Of a DNA stretch of 64,000 nt, positions 25,601-36,000 are shown piece after piece. Location: IMG/VR virus record IMGVR_UViG_3300030098_006630, positions 33,176 to 97,175 of that record. One strand, given 5' to 3'. The DNA comes from a virus. The translations under genes were made by a program, and so were the position numbers. The notes below the pieces were generated by a model that saw nothing but the letters and a program-made list of their open reading frames with translations, did no database searches and was not told where the DNA came from. Positions within the stretch are counted from its first letter, which is position 1. Every line of letters begins with the position of its first letter.

Positions 25601-28032
25601 TTTCTATTGAAAATAGCTTGTATAGAGTTATTTCGGAAGAAATAATTAATATTTTTTCTTCTATTATAGACTTTAATAATCTTATTGGAGAACCTGTAAA
25701 TAAATATAGAGAAACTTATAAGGATTTATCTAAACTCAAACAACTGTTCTTTGAAAGAGTAGAGAACAAGCCAGATATTGAAAGATATTTCACCTACTTT
25801 AAACATATTGACAGCTTCCTACAACAGTGCCTGGAAAAGCTTTTGCCGGCTTCAGCCAATGTTTCTGATTCTGTTCTTAATATTGTTGAAAGTCACGTCC
25901 TAGAAAGAAATAAGTATAGACATAAATTCCCTACACTAGAAAGCAAACAAGGTGACCCCGAAGCTGCGATTCTCGGTATTAATGAGATGCTCTTTGACTG
26001 GAAGCATGGTCACGCCCCTATTCCTGAAAATCAAAATACTAACTGTTTATATTGGCATGACTTAGCCGAACGAGGCGGTTCTGTCTTGACTTCAGGAAAT
26101 CCAACCGTAGATGAACAGAGAGAAACAATAAAAGATATTGTAAATTCTAGTGTATCCGGTAGCAATTACGCCACAAGAAAATTTGCCCAAGTTTATAATT
26201 TAACTACCAAAGAACCTCTTGATCTCGGCGGCGGCGCAAACTTAAAATCTAACAATATATTTGGATTTTACCGCCAAGTTATTAAATTTAACGACAGAAA
26301 CAATTATATTAAAATACCTTTCGCTGAAAGCAAACTTAATAAAGATTGCAAGGAAGCCACAGAACCACAAGAATTAACCAAGAGAGTAATGGATGTTCCC
26401 GCTATCGCTTACAACGACGGAGAACCCCCGCGAGCTAATGATTATAAAGATGGAAATGCAAACTTATTGCTTCCCTTTACTATCTTTTCATCGTCTTTGG
26501 ATACAGGATATTTAGGTATTGTTGCCGACGCACACAGCGCTTCTTTTGAAAATATGCATCTAGATGTTGTTGGGACTCATGGAACACTCCCCTTACAGGG
26601 TCCATTTACCGAAAAGTATGTTGGAGGACTCCAGTACCGCCATGCCGGTTTAAATTACAAATCCCCTACCAAAGCTCTAGACAATTCCTTCACCAGACCA
26701 GAAGGATGGTTCTTAAAAATTCCCACCGCCCCAGGACGCGCTGCAAGCCTCCTGAGCGAATCTTTCTCCGCAACTGACCCTGTGGGTTGGCGGAACGTTG
26801 GAAGTACCGCTACAGGACCTTCTGGGTGGATTCTAACGCATTCTGGACCGACTCCTTCTATGAATACTGGACCAAACTCAGCATTCGATGGAGATTACTA
26901 CGCTTATGCTGAAACTTCCAACCCTAATCACCCCGGCAGTGCTTTCGGGCTAGTGACTCCAATAATCGACGCAGCCGATATGGGTGGAGATAACTTTAGT
27001 GCGTCTTTTTATTATCATATGTATGGCGTAAATGTTGGTAGCCTTAAGGTTCAACACTGTGAGAGCCCTTTATTCGGAGCAAGTGTAACTGATTTATCAG
27101 TGGTCTGGGATTTTGTATCTGCCCCTGGCGTTGAAGCGGAGCATATCGCTGGACAGCAACAAGCTAATGCAACAGATCCCTACAAACAAGCTCAAATTGA
27201 TCTTTCTGCTTATGCAGGAACAGAATTTTATTTACGATTCTTCTATGAAGGAGGTATAACTTATCTCTCTGACGTTGCTATTGATGCTATCGAGGTTTCT
27301 GGTACATCAGGAGGCTCAACTTATAAGCTTTTAGATCCTTCATGGGATAATCCAAATAAACCAAGAGCTGTTTATTATAGAGATGAAGTAGCGAAAAGAC
27401 CTCTTAATATTAGAAATATTAAAATGACGAGTTCTTCTCCTACCATTATTGGTAATTATTCTCACAATTATGAAGTTGTTAATATTCCTGGAAGAAACGT
27501 GAACAACCTATGGTTTGTTCAAAATTCGGGAGCAGTGGGGCAAACAAAGGTTTTATCCGATTTTATAACCTCTAGCTATGATTACTCGCTGAAAAACCGC
27601 GACAACCTACAAGACGGTAGTAAAAACCGTACTGTGATAGTGGAAAGGTTTTCCGCACCCGGAGGACCTGAAGTTATGAGCCGGGGATTTTTAGATGTAG
27701 CCTCAGAAACGTATTCCGTCTATAACTGTTTAAACTACAGAAATTCCACTGTCCGAAACAACTTAAATATTTGGGAAAAACATCATAGTATATGGGGAGG
27801 GTACGATGGAGTTTATGGTTTCCCCACAGCATCATACCATCAGGTTCAAAGGAATACAGGACTGAGACTTCAATTGAGTGGAAATTTAGTATTAGCAGGG
27901 TCGAGCATCAATAACGGAATGCCCGTTGTAACTGCCTCTTATTACGATAATGGCTTTGTAACACACCAGATTCCCCAAACCGACGCAGGATATGCTTGGA
28001 TTTCTGGTTCTATTACTGGCTCTCTAATTTAA
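22642..28032 (+). CDS. Large structural protein with LamG-like and MAM-like domains
   Basis: A 1796-residue protein starting at GTG 22642 behind a strong GGAGG site. Residues about 170-345 look like a concanavalin/LamG-3 domain (GGLTVEFWLNK, WSHYAFSLYN, GSLDEFRFWKSRRTARDI). Residues about 650-850 hold a second one. Residues about 1370-1555 resemble a MAM-type beta-sandwich (FSASFYYHMYG, ELRFFYEGG-like strand, SDVAIDAIEV). Near residues 545-590, a segment ending in KSKGTEKSIRNLIRSYGA resembles the hinge of P2 gpI-type tail proteins. Such lectin folds suggest surface glycan binding. It is probably a baseplate-attached adhesion protein, and no catalytic residues are seen. Confidence 0.62.
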   Translation: MSLKDLFKDIERIGTTTTASAPDVPVIKEQVESVSFSREVQERQKSFVPHVDFTQAKNFAKYGSAEEYYAKGIEYIYSYYPYDGSLKEKEEWYNNVTYLEQYVFDHEYPRTNGYVILSADGWGTTTVTDGYGLPSSLEYIQVKSGPHEKNIWDESKHREENLKFALTGGLTVEFWLNKTEFVTSKTQKEVIFDLWNGKHFNDTEYGRFRIELSGTSPGAAFRLTALSGTSGFHDAPVGETVTPSIVSNSDWSHYAFSLYNTGSSVLVEMYRDGVFIESMTTGSAIGHVTGTMIANIGALRTPPRNTSAATGSGKLSGSLDEFRFWKSRRTARDIGRYYISQVGGGTNTDDANTELGLYYKFNEGITGDSTYDRVVLDYSGRLSNGTWTGYNSNSRNTGSAMVLSGETTFEFKDPIIYPTHPAVVALLNSKKELGEEYDINNPANMYNSFPSWIIDEDSDAGSELKSLTQIMSSYLDELYLQIENVPALKDKEYPSGSLLTGSHKPYPFSKQLLTSHGFNTPELFVDTSVIEQFLSRNEKIKYEEKIYNTKNLIYHNIYNNLINIFKSKGTEKSIRNLIRSYGADEDIIAINVYGHNEPFELRKNVEQRTFKNKVIDFNQSDRNVATIFQYQTGSGTTSYISGSRLNDLTVPNTVECEVFFPHKAQEGNRSYYYYPDISSSLFGQHTVNLGAADINVLQWADNDDASFQVYAVRDVIDSTRAKFVITGAAFSPLTTSYYSNVYENSKWNFAVRLKPSREFGDLVYYGSNTDYDLEFYGVHETMGSIEHEFILTSSLSATRGEAWSNAPKRIYAGAHRTNFTGSLLEYTDVKIANVRFWLSYLTNEVIQDHAKSYATYGPSQPLNDEGFTHVNLDNTEIPSLETLALNWNFGNVSSSADSSGRLLVDDFSSGSSELTSRYSWVGDITKQLYSGRADFFLPNEPKAADIEYVFSTRNRLPETFISSDMISIGEDADKIFTLDSRPVHYYFSIENSLYRVISEEIINIFSSIIDFNNLIGEPVNKYRETYKDLSKLKQLFFERVENKPDIERYFTYFKHIDSFLQQCLEKLLPASANVSDSVLNIVESHVLERNKYRHKFPTLESKQGDPEAAILGINEMLFDWKHGHAPIPENQNTNCLYWHDLAERGGSVLTSGNPTVDEQRETIKDIVNSSVSGSNYATRKFAQVYNLTTKEPLDLGGGANLKSNNIFGFYRQVIKFNDRNNYIKIPFAESKLNKDCKEATEPQELTKRVMDVPAIAYNDGEPPRANDYKDGNANLLLPFTIFSSSLDTGYLGIVADAHSASFENMHLDVVGTHGTLPLQGPFTEKYVGGLQYRHAGLNYKSPTKALDNSFTRPEGWFLKIPTAPGRAASLLSESFSATDPVGWRNVGSTATGPSGWILTHSGPTPSMNTGPNSAFDGDYYAYAETSNPNHPGSAFGLVTPIIDAADMGGDNFSASFYYHMYGVNVGSLKVQHCESPLFGASVTDLSVVWDFVSAPGVEAEHIAGQQQANATDPYKQAQIDLSAYAGTEFYLRFFYEGGITYLSDVAIDAIEVSGTSGGSTYKLLDPSWDNPNKPRAVYYRDEVAKRPLNIRNIKMTSSSPTIIGNYSHNYEVVNIPGRNVNNLWFVQNSGAVGQTKVLSDFITSSYDYSLKNRDNLQDGSKNRTVIVERFSAPGGPEVMSRGFLDVASETYSVYNCLNYRNSTVRNNLNIWEKHHSIWGGYDGVYGFPTASYHQVQRNTGLRLQLSGNLVLAGSSINNGMPVVTASYYDNGFVTHQIPQTDAGYAWISGSITGSLI

Positions 28033-28056
28033 TGAAAACAACTATTTAAGAATAAC

Positions 28057-31000
28057 ATGAACGACGAAAACCTCACATTTATTAGCGCCAGTAGCGTTGG
28101 AACTTTCATGGGCACCAACACCAGCTTCAAGGGAAGGCTTTTTGGTGCAAATCATAAAAACATCGGAGAGTTTTATACAGGTATCTCTAATATTAATAAT
28201 TTTATTCCTAATGATTTCGTCGGGTTAAACACTATTATTTTTGAACCATTTGATGCCAACAGTCATACTTTGGGATATCCGGCTTTAACTTTCACGAATA
28301 ACGACAACGCCCCAGGAACGTTAAATCCTGGTCAGACTGAGTATTGTAATTATATTAATTCTTCTATTGTTGTTGGAATGGACCCTTCTACGGGAAAGAT
28401 AGATAACACGATAAACATGAAAGACCCTAGCGGAAACGGCTGGGGAGAGCTAGCTGGAAACTCTACTATACTAAATGCTATCATTCACCACCGCCAAGGT
28501 CCTTATGGTTGGCCAACGTGGAAACAAGTTCGCACTGGCAACCATCCTCTGGCGAGATATTGGAAAGAAAACAGCACCTGGACAATTACTTTAAAACCCA
28601 CCATTAATCAACTTACGAGCTTGATGTTTTATGACAATAATGCCACTAATTTAGCTGAAGCAGCTCAAGGGGCACCTATAAATCTACAGTTCGTCCAATC
28701 TCCAGTTAGCAATAGAGATAAACCTTTGGTTCATACTTTTCGTGTCCAACAAGATGGCAACACCAACTATCTAACTCTTAGAAGTTCATATGCCAATTTA
28801 AAAGATCAGTTTGCCAATAATAACCAAAACTTATGGTCTCTTAAGACTAACAAATATGCATCTAATATAGAAATAATTTATGATGACTTAAAAAATATTT
28901 ATATCGATGAAGACTATGGAGACAACACTCCTTTTAAAGAATTTATGGTCTTTAGATACGGACAAGGAATTTACCCCAAACAAACCAATAAATTCCTACA
29001 GCGAACTCGTCAAAGAACCGTATATGGAGAAGTCGCCGGAACTGGACTTAACGGCATCGATCAGATAAATCCACGAACTTTCTGGAAAGTGGTCTCTTCC
29101 TCTGCCACTCCCGTTAAGACCGTCGCTGAGTGGGATTTAAGCCCTAGACGAATAAGAACATCCGAAGCATTAAATTCGCAAGGAAACATTATAGGAGCCA
29201 GAACCATAAGTGGCTCCGCTTTAGGCGGACAGCCATATGCCGCTCTGCACTCCCCTGGAATTCGCAGTGTGTGGTCACTAGATACGGGAATTAATACTGG
29301 TAGTGCTTATTCTAACGGCACGATAGTCGCAGGCGAATTAGGGTGGAGACAGACTCAAGGGAGTGTAGGTGGATTTAGAACGCAGGCTTATAATACTTGC
29401 TCCGCAGGTGCTTATAGGCAAGACCTACGAGCAGATTATAGTGGCACCTACACCCAAATACCTGTGTATGCATCCGACCTAATTTCAGGAAAGCAAGCTT
29501 TTTTTAATTCTTACGAAGATTTCGCGGAAGATATAAGAGGTTTGGGAAAAGGAATGTCTATCTTACCAGAATTCAAAATCTCAGAGCACATGGAATATTA
29601 TGTAGTAGAAGAGGACGGCGATTTCTTGGCTCAAAACGATGCTTATCTTTCTTTAGAGGGTGCAGCTATTACCTCAAGCGCTGCAAGCGAGCTACAGTAT
29701 ACAGGCGAGCGTGATAGTGCATTTATAATAAACAGCCGCACATCAGGAATGAATGAAACATTTTTCTCTGATTATTCTCACAGCGACTTTCTTAAATATT
29801 TTGATATGTTTAAGTCGGATCACAAAGGTAAAGCTAACTTATCTTCGTATACTCTCAAAACCACAGGGATTAAAAAGCTATTACCTTATAGAGGTTTTTA
29901 TCCTCACCAACGTGCACTTCAGCTTGCTACATTATTTTCTCAGTCTTTTGCTGAAAGCTATAATTTTAACGGGACGCATACTAACACTTATTCTCCCAAT
30001 GAAAAAGCTGGCTGGAATGCAATCTTACGCCCCTTCTTTAATCCAGGCGTTTGTTTCAACTCTTTAAGATCTGCTGTGGCAGTTAACTTTCCAATGATGA
30101 CAGGCTCTTCTGTCGTCGATTTGGGAATAGAAAACGTAGGAGACATTCTTGGATACACTAGTATAGAAGGCGGAACTTCTAATTACAAACTTCCATTTGA
30201 AGCTATTATTTCACCTGATCAGTATCTTCCGTTGAGCACGGGAGCCACTACTAAATATATATTAAATGACGAAGTAACTCTAGGTGATTGGGCTGCTGGT
30301 ACATATAATTTTAATACCGCCTATGCACTTTACGGAGGGACTCATACTGAACTTTATTCACTAGCTGCAAATAACTTTTTCGGAGAAATTCCGCGATTTT
30401 TCTTAGAGAATAAAGCCTTTACGAGCATTACATCTGCTCCGCAAGGAGAGTGGCAAGAAGTTGTGCCGACAAAAACCTACTATATGGACGTGTCTCTATA
30501 TAAGACAAAGAACATGCTATTATCAGAAGGCAACGCTGAAGAAAATCTTCGCGGCTCGATATATGGGAATCCAAACGCCAGTAATTATGCGAACACTACC
30601 CATTCTAATAAATTTAAAGATCCTGCTTATGCTGCATACACACCTCCGTATTTTTATGAGAAATCGACTGCTAGAATAGCCTACACGCCCAGCACCCCTG
30701 GTCGCCCAACAGTAAAAGAACTTTTATCTCGAATTGAACAAGCTATTTCTTTAGATGATAACTTCAAAGCTAATGATTTCGGAGCCACCGCTGTTTCTGG
30801 AACTTTTTACACAGGTTCAGCCTATAATGTAAATGCTTTCGACGGTGGAGATCTGGCTTCATCTAATAGAATGAGGATTTCTGGTTCTGTTAACTTATTT
30901 GGCAGAGCAAAATATAAAAAAGTTACCTATGACAATAAAGTAAATCTCTTAGATCCTGATGGCGGATATATTCCTTTAGTATTCGAAGATACATCGGATG

Positions 31001-32019
31001 AGGCGTTTGATGCCTGGACAGTAGGGACTAAGTTTGAATGCCCCGCTCTTAACTTTGTTGATGCTACACAGTTTCATAGCGCTTCGGGTCCAAGAGGGAT
31101 ATGGGGGGGTTATGGAAGATTTCCGAAGGGGTCGGAGGGTATGTATTTGGAAGTTAAAGATCCATTCCCCGACGCAGATCCTGCTACTACTGGTTCTTTA
31201 TTACAGGTTTGTAAATTTTCGACTTTCGGCTCTACAAAGACTCGCAAAAAAATCGGGAAGATGGCAAAAGAAAAGCAAATATCTGAAGCAATTGTAGCAA
31301 TTCCTTATGTATGGAACTCGCTAGAAGGCACAAATCAGCCTGCTTTAATAACATACCCTGGAACACAAAAGAAATTCTTTAGCATAAGTCATGAGAATCA
31401 TTCAGAAACTTTACTAAATTTAAATGCAGGAGAAGAGCCGGCGAGTGTTTCGTGTGGCGATCTTTACAAAAAGATGAAGAAGTATAATTTACCACCACAA
31501 TTTGACTTCTTGACCTTTCCTTTTAACCCTACAGATAATAGCGGATTAAAGCCTATTGTAATGTTTATGTTTGAATTTACTCACACTTTATCTCGTCAAG
31601 ACTTAAGAGATATTTGGCAAGGATTAATGCCGCAAATTTCTCGACAAGCAGAAGTGCAAGAAGTAAAATTAACTTATCCCACTGGAAAAAAAGAATTCTT
31701 TGATGGAAAAGAGATACCATCTTATGTCCGATGGATGGTTTTCAAAGTTAAGAAGAAAGCTGAAACAAGCTATTTCGCTGTTACGTCAGATGTGGAGGAT
31801 GATAGCAACTTTAAATTCAAGTTCCAGGGTCAAGAAAAACCACCGGAATATAATTATAATTGGCCATATGATTATTTTTCATTAGTAGAGTTGGCAAATA
31901 TAGAGAGTATGATGAATTTTACAGGAAACGGAAATGAAATTGGAGAAGTCGAAGAAGATGTCGAGTTCCAAGGCAGCGCCTTTACCCAGGGTAATCCTTT
32001 CTTAGATCCAGACTCTTAA
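28057..32019 (+). CDS. Large virion structural protein, unrecognised
   Basis: A 1320-residue protein with no motif that I can tie to a family. The composition is rich in Asn, Thr, Ser and Gly with many short beta-like stretches, typical of fibre or baseplate appendage proteins. The C-terminal 170 residues are more helical and charged (TLSRQDLRDIWQGLMPQISR), perhaps an assembly domain. The last residues are acidic. It lies in the uninterrupted run of tail genes. The ribosome binding site is weak, and a box ACTATTTA lies at 28041-28048, just before it. Confidence 0.6.
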   Translation: MNDENLTFISASSVGTFMGTNTSFKGRLFGANHKNIGEFYTGISNINNFIPNDFVGLNTIIFEPFDANSHTLGYPALTFTNNDNAPGTLNPGQTEYCNYINSSIVVGMDPSTGKIDNTINMKDPSGNGWGELAGNSTILNAIIHHRQGPYGWPTWKQVRTGNHPLARYWKENSTWTITLKPTINQLTSLMFYDNNATNLAEAAQGAPINLQFVQSPVSNRDKPLVHTFRVQQDGNTNYLTLRSSYANLKDQFANNNQNLWSLKTNKYASNIEIIYDDLKNIYIDEDYGDNTPFKEFMVFRYGQGIYPKQTNKFLQRTRQRTVYGEVAGTGLNGIDQINPRTFWKVVSSSATPVKTVAEWDLSPRRIRTSEALNSQGNIIGARTISGSALGGQPYAALHSPGIRSVWSLDTGINTGSAYSNGTIVAGELGWRQTQGSVGGFRTQAYNTCSAGAYRQDLRADYSGTYTQIPVYASDLISGKQAFFNSYEDFAEDIRGLGKGMSILPEFKISEHMEYYVVEEDGDFLAQNDAYLSLEGAAITSSAASELQYTGERDSAFIINSRTSGMNETFFSDYSHSDFLKYFDMFKSDHKGKANLSSYTLKTTGIKKLLPYRGFYPHQRALQLATLFSQSFAESYNFNGTHTNTYSPNEKAGWNAILRPFFNPGVCFNSLRSAVAVNFPMMTGSSVVDLGIENVGDILGYTSIEGGTSNYKLPFEAIISPDQYLPLSTGATTKYILNDEVTLGDWAAGTYNFNTAYALYGGTHTELYSLAANNFFGEIPRFFLENKAFTSITSAPQGEWQEVVPTKTYYMDVSLYKTKNMLLSEGNAEENLRGSIYGNPNASNYANTTHSNKFKDPAYAAYTPPYFYEKSTARIAYTPSTPGRPTVKELLSRIEQAISLDDNFKANDFGATAVSGTFYTGSAYNVNAFDGGDLASSNRMRISGSVNLFGRAKYKKVTYDNKVNLLDPDGGYIPLVFEDTSDEAFDAWTVGTKFECPALNFVDATQFHSASGPRGIWGGYGRFPKGSEGMYLEVKDPFPDADPATTGSLLQVCKFSTFGSTKTRKKIGKMAKEKQISEAIVAIPYVWNSLEGTNQPALITYPGTQKKFFSISHENHSETLLNLNAGEEPASVSCGDLYKKMKKYNLPPQFDFLTFPFNPTDNSGLKPIVMFMFEFTHTLSRQDLRDIWQGLMPQISRQAEVQEVKLTYPTGKKEFFDGKEIPSYVRWMVFKVKKKAETSYFAVTSDVEDDSNFKFKFQGQEKPPEYNYNWPYDYFSLVELANIESMMNFTGNGNEIGEVEEDVEFQGSAFTQGNPFLDPDS

Positions 32020-32035
32020 TAAAAATAGGATAAAG

Positions 32036-33091
32036 ATGGAGTTTTTTAATCAAAAAGAAGATGTAATAGACATAAAGCTGACGCAATATGGAAAACGTGT
32101 GCTTAAAGCAGGAAACTTTAAACCAGCTTTCTACGCTTTTTTTGACAAAGATATTCTTTACAATAGATATGGCGATACCAGAGAGTCGGAGCTTCAAAAC
32201 CAGATAGAGCCTCGCATTCGAGAAGAAACTCCTCGCTTAAAAACTCAACACAACTTTATTGGCGTTGAGACTCAATTTAACGAAATGAAGGAAATTTTTA
32301 CTTTTAGTGAGAAATTTTCTAAATTTCAAATCGTCCAAAAACTTCAAGACACGGATAATACTTTTTTCTCTCCTAATGCTGCCATCGCCAATACTCAACT
32401 AGGAAATCCGTACAGACCAAGCTGGGATTTATCTTTTTACAACGAAAATCTTACATCGGTGACAGGTTCACTTACATCTTCTAACTCTCCAGTCGTCAAC
32501 ATCCCTCAACTCAACGCTACTCTTAATTTTACCACTTTAATGTCTAACGCTACATTGAACTTAGGAGAGTCTCCTAACGTAGCGAATAATGATTATTCTA
32601 GTGATTTAGAGTGGCTTGAAAATGAACCTCTAGAGTTTGAAGATGGTTCTATGGTAATATTAAAAGATGATTTTTTATTAATCGGAATAGACGAAAAAAA
32701 TACAGATTTTTTAAGTGACAATTTTGAGATAGAGGTTTTTAGAATTGAAGAGACAAAAGGGGATAAATCTTTCACGGGCTTAGAAGAAGATCAGAAAAAA
32801 ACTAGACTTATTCCACTTCAATTTCTTCCTTCGCGTGCACCAAATCAAGAGGACATGTTTGATGAGGAAGAACTAGAGATAAAGTTAGGCAACCCCAATT
32901 ATGTAGAATATTATTTTGATTTATTAATTGACAGTGAAATACCTGAAGGGATTTTTTGTAAAAAGGTTGGAGACGATGTTAAATCTAATTTATATGTTAA
33001 GCAGATATTTAATTGTAATGAAGTTGATTTTTCTCAACGGCAAGATTACAATATTTACGAAGATGATGATCTAGGAGAACCTTGCGAATGA
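32036..33091 (+). CDS. Structural protein sharing an N-terminal module with the gene at 39678
   Basis: A 351-residue protein with AGGATAAAG before ATG 32036. Its first 45 residues (DVIDIKLTQYGKRVLKAGNF, then FYAFFDKDILYNRYG) align with the start of the 317-residue protein at 39678, which suggests a shared attachment or assembly module. The rest is acidic and unlike any family I recognise. It overlaps the next gene as ATGA. Confidence 0.6.
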   Translation: MEFFNQKEDVIDIKLTQYGKRVLKAGNFKPAFYAFFDKDILYNRYGDTRESELQNQIEPRIREETPRLKTQHNFIGVETQFNEMKEIFTFSEKFSKFQIVQKLQDTDNTFFSPNAAIANTQLGNPYRPSWDLSFYNENLTSVTGSLTSSNSPVVNIPQLNATLNFTTLMSNATLNLGESPNVANNDYSSDLEWLENEPLEFEDGSMVILKDDFLLIGIDEKNTDFLSDNFEIEVFRIEETKGDKSFTGLEEDQKKTRLIPLQFLPSRAPNQEDMFDEEELEIKLGNPNYVEYYFDLLIDSEIPEGIFCKKVGDDVKSNLYVKQIFNCNEVDFSQRQDYNIYEDDDLGEPCE

Positions 33092-36000
33092 CCGTCCCCG
33101 TAACCAACGATCAATTAATTGGAGATTTCCTCCCCAAGGTTTTTGTCACAAGGATTATTTTAACAGAATCTGGCGGTTCTACAACCACCCGAGGCGATAA
33201 TCCTCATATTGATATTCGCATTCCTAGTAATATCCCTAAGCTGGATAAAGATGGAAACTTAACTGAGAAGGAAAAAGATTATGCATGGACAATGGCGAAA
33301 CTGGAACAATCTTTTAGAGGTCTTGCAGAGGATGAAAAAACAACACTATCTACTTACGGAATGTCTTCTAATCAAGAAAATTTACCTCTTTCAGCTCGAA
33401 TTGATTTAAACTTTAAAGACAGCATAGAAAACAATCTTTTGGGAACTTGGTTTAACAACGAAGATTTAAAGAAAATGGTAAAAGTTAAAGTAATAGCTTG
33501 CTGCACTTCTATTGCATCAGAACAAATTCAAGCAACCATTCTCAAGATTAAGTCTGGAGAAGACAATATATCTACATTAGATAGCGCAATACAATCTTCT
33601 CAATCTATAATTAGCCAGTCGTTTACACTGGCTGAAGGCGGAGGAGCGTGGCAAGGAAACATAATAACTCAAAGCAATTATGATACGGAATCAGAGCAAA
33701 CAACTTATGATATAAGGTCGTCACTCCAGTTTAAACTTAACAAGCCAAACATCAATCATTTGACTTTTTTTGTTGTACCGTATGTTGACCGAGAAATTTT
33801 GCAAAATAGCTTTAATCCTCCTTTACAATTGGATTCGGTGGATAGCAGTTTGTTCTTTGGTGACTGTCGAGTTGAACCCGTTATTCAAAATGGAGATACG
33901 GTCTCTACAGGAACTGTCTATTACGATTCTTCAGGTAACCTCTACTTGGGATATGTAAATTGGATGGGCAATGATGAGATCCCCAATTCTCCATTATTTC
34001 CTTACGCCGCGACAACCGGCGCTCTTTTAGAATCGCGGGATATTACAAATACTGTTATTCAAGACTTTAGACAGCAGAATTTAACGAAAAAAATACATGT
34101 AGATTTTTCTGACGCCAAAAAAAATCTAAATGTATCAGGATTTACCAAGAAACAGTTTTTTAATGACAAATTAGACAATTCAAATTTGTTTTACACTCCC
34201 GTCATGAGCACTCGAAGCCCTAAAGGTGATGTTAAGCTGTGTTTTGGTATTAATTTAGAGTGGTTCCTAAGAACGAATTCGCCTTATGGTAAATTATGGG
34301 ATAACATGACGCCTGATCAAAAAGACAACTTGTTTAACTCCAAGCTTTTCAAAGATGTATCTCTAATACGAAGAAGAGTAAAAGGGATTGACGATGAAAG
34401 ACTCCTAGACGCGAACACTCCTATAACTGTTGTAACTACGGCGGACTCTCTTAATTCTCTAGCAGAGTCTCAACAAAGTAACGTGAACAAAAGCAGTATT
34501 TTAACGCGCATCTCCATAGACCATTTTATCAAAGACAAATCAAATAAGAAATTTGTTTATTTTAGTGCCAGAGATGCAGATATCAACAACCAAGGTCCAG
34601 GATATTATCAATATGGATTGCGCTACACGTTTGATGATTCTATACTAAAGACAGTTCAAAACTTAACTCTCGCTCTACAGCAAGATTTTAAAGTTTATCG
34701 ACAACTTGTCTATACGTCTAGAAATCCAAAATATTATGATGTTTATACAAATTCTTTTAATAAGGCATTTGGCTCCGAGGCGGCGAATTGGCTAGGTGTT
34801 GTTCCCGTAATGCTAGCAAATTTTGTCCTACTCAGAAATATTCTAACTGGAGACCACATGAATGGGGGGATAATAAATAGCCAAACTGCCCTCATTATGA
34901 TCAATTTATTAAACATTACTTCTCCAAAAACAGGCTCTCCACAAGGAATGGAGTTTTTATTAAACTTGGTAGATGAATTGCTATCTCTTACTACTGAGTT
35001 GTTTGAAATAAAAAGCATTGCCAATACTTCACAAGGATTTAGAACTCCTTCTCCTTCCTCGCCACAGAAGCATGTTAAAAGTATTACCCGTGAGGTGTAC
35101 TTTTCCTCTGCAATGGGAGGAATTGTAGACACCACTATGGATAAAAATTTAGGATATGACTTCTTGTGGAAAACAGACAGCGAAGGTTTCCTAAAAAACA
35201 CAGGCATTGGGGGAAACATAAAAGTTAATCGCACAAGTCCACAGGGATTGTCTTCTTTTTCGTATGATTATTTTACAGAAAGAACCAAACAAGAGACAGA
35301 AAAGTATTTCACCAGCGATCAGCTTGAACTCAACTTGATGCTGCCAAAGCTAGAAAACAAAAAAATCCAGACCGATCTTGAAAGCCAAAGATACACATTT
35401 CTTTCACCATCACTTGTGCAAACTCCGCAATTAGGATTTATTCCTGTACTAAGCAACGGTTCAAATAAAATTGAGTACGATCGCTTGAATACTCTTTACA
35501 CCGAAATAATCAAAAGAAGACTAAACGACTTAGACTCGGGTTTTAAAGTGGATAAAAAGGAGCTTAAATTTTTAAGCCAAAACGACAAGGAACAAAAATA
35601 TCAATTAGAGCAAATAATCTCCCTCAAAGGAGGTACAGTGGTGTCTACGGACAGAGGAGGAGCCGAGCTTTTTGGACTCCTTAACCCTCCTACAGAAGAG
35701 GGTCAAAATATTTCTTTTAACAATTTAGGATCTCCGTTAGGACCATCGCAGACAGAAATACAAGAGCAAAGCAACTTTGAAACTCTAGGCTCAGGAGTAC
35801 CTCCTGTTGATGAATCAAGCTCAGATTTGTTGCAAGAAACAAATTACAATGATGCTCTACTTGGTTTAACTATTGTAGACGCTCACGGTGGAATGAATGA
35901 GTTAAATAAATTTACTAACAGGATTAATGGCGGTGGTCGAAATAAAAATGAAATACCTTATGTAACGCTAGAAGATCTTGTTCCGTTACCTAATCAGCTT

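Noticed and set aside
34743-35234. A 163-codon open frame on the - strand
   Set aside because: It lies wholly inside a + strand structural gene with good start and ribosome binding site, shows no motif, and no - strand gene is supported anywhere in the window.
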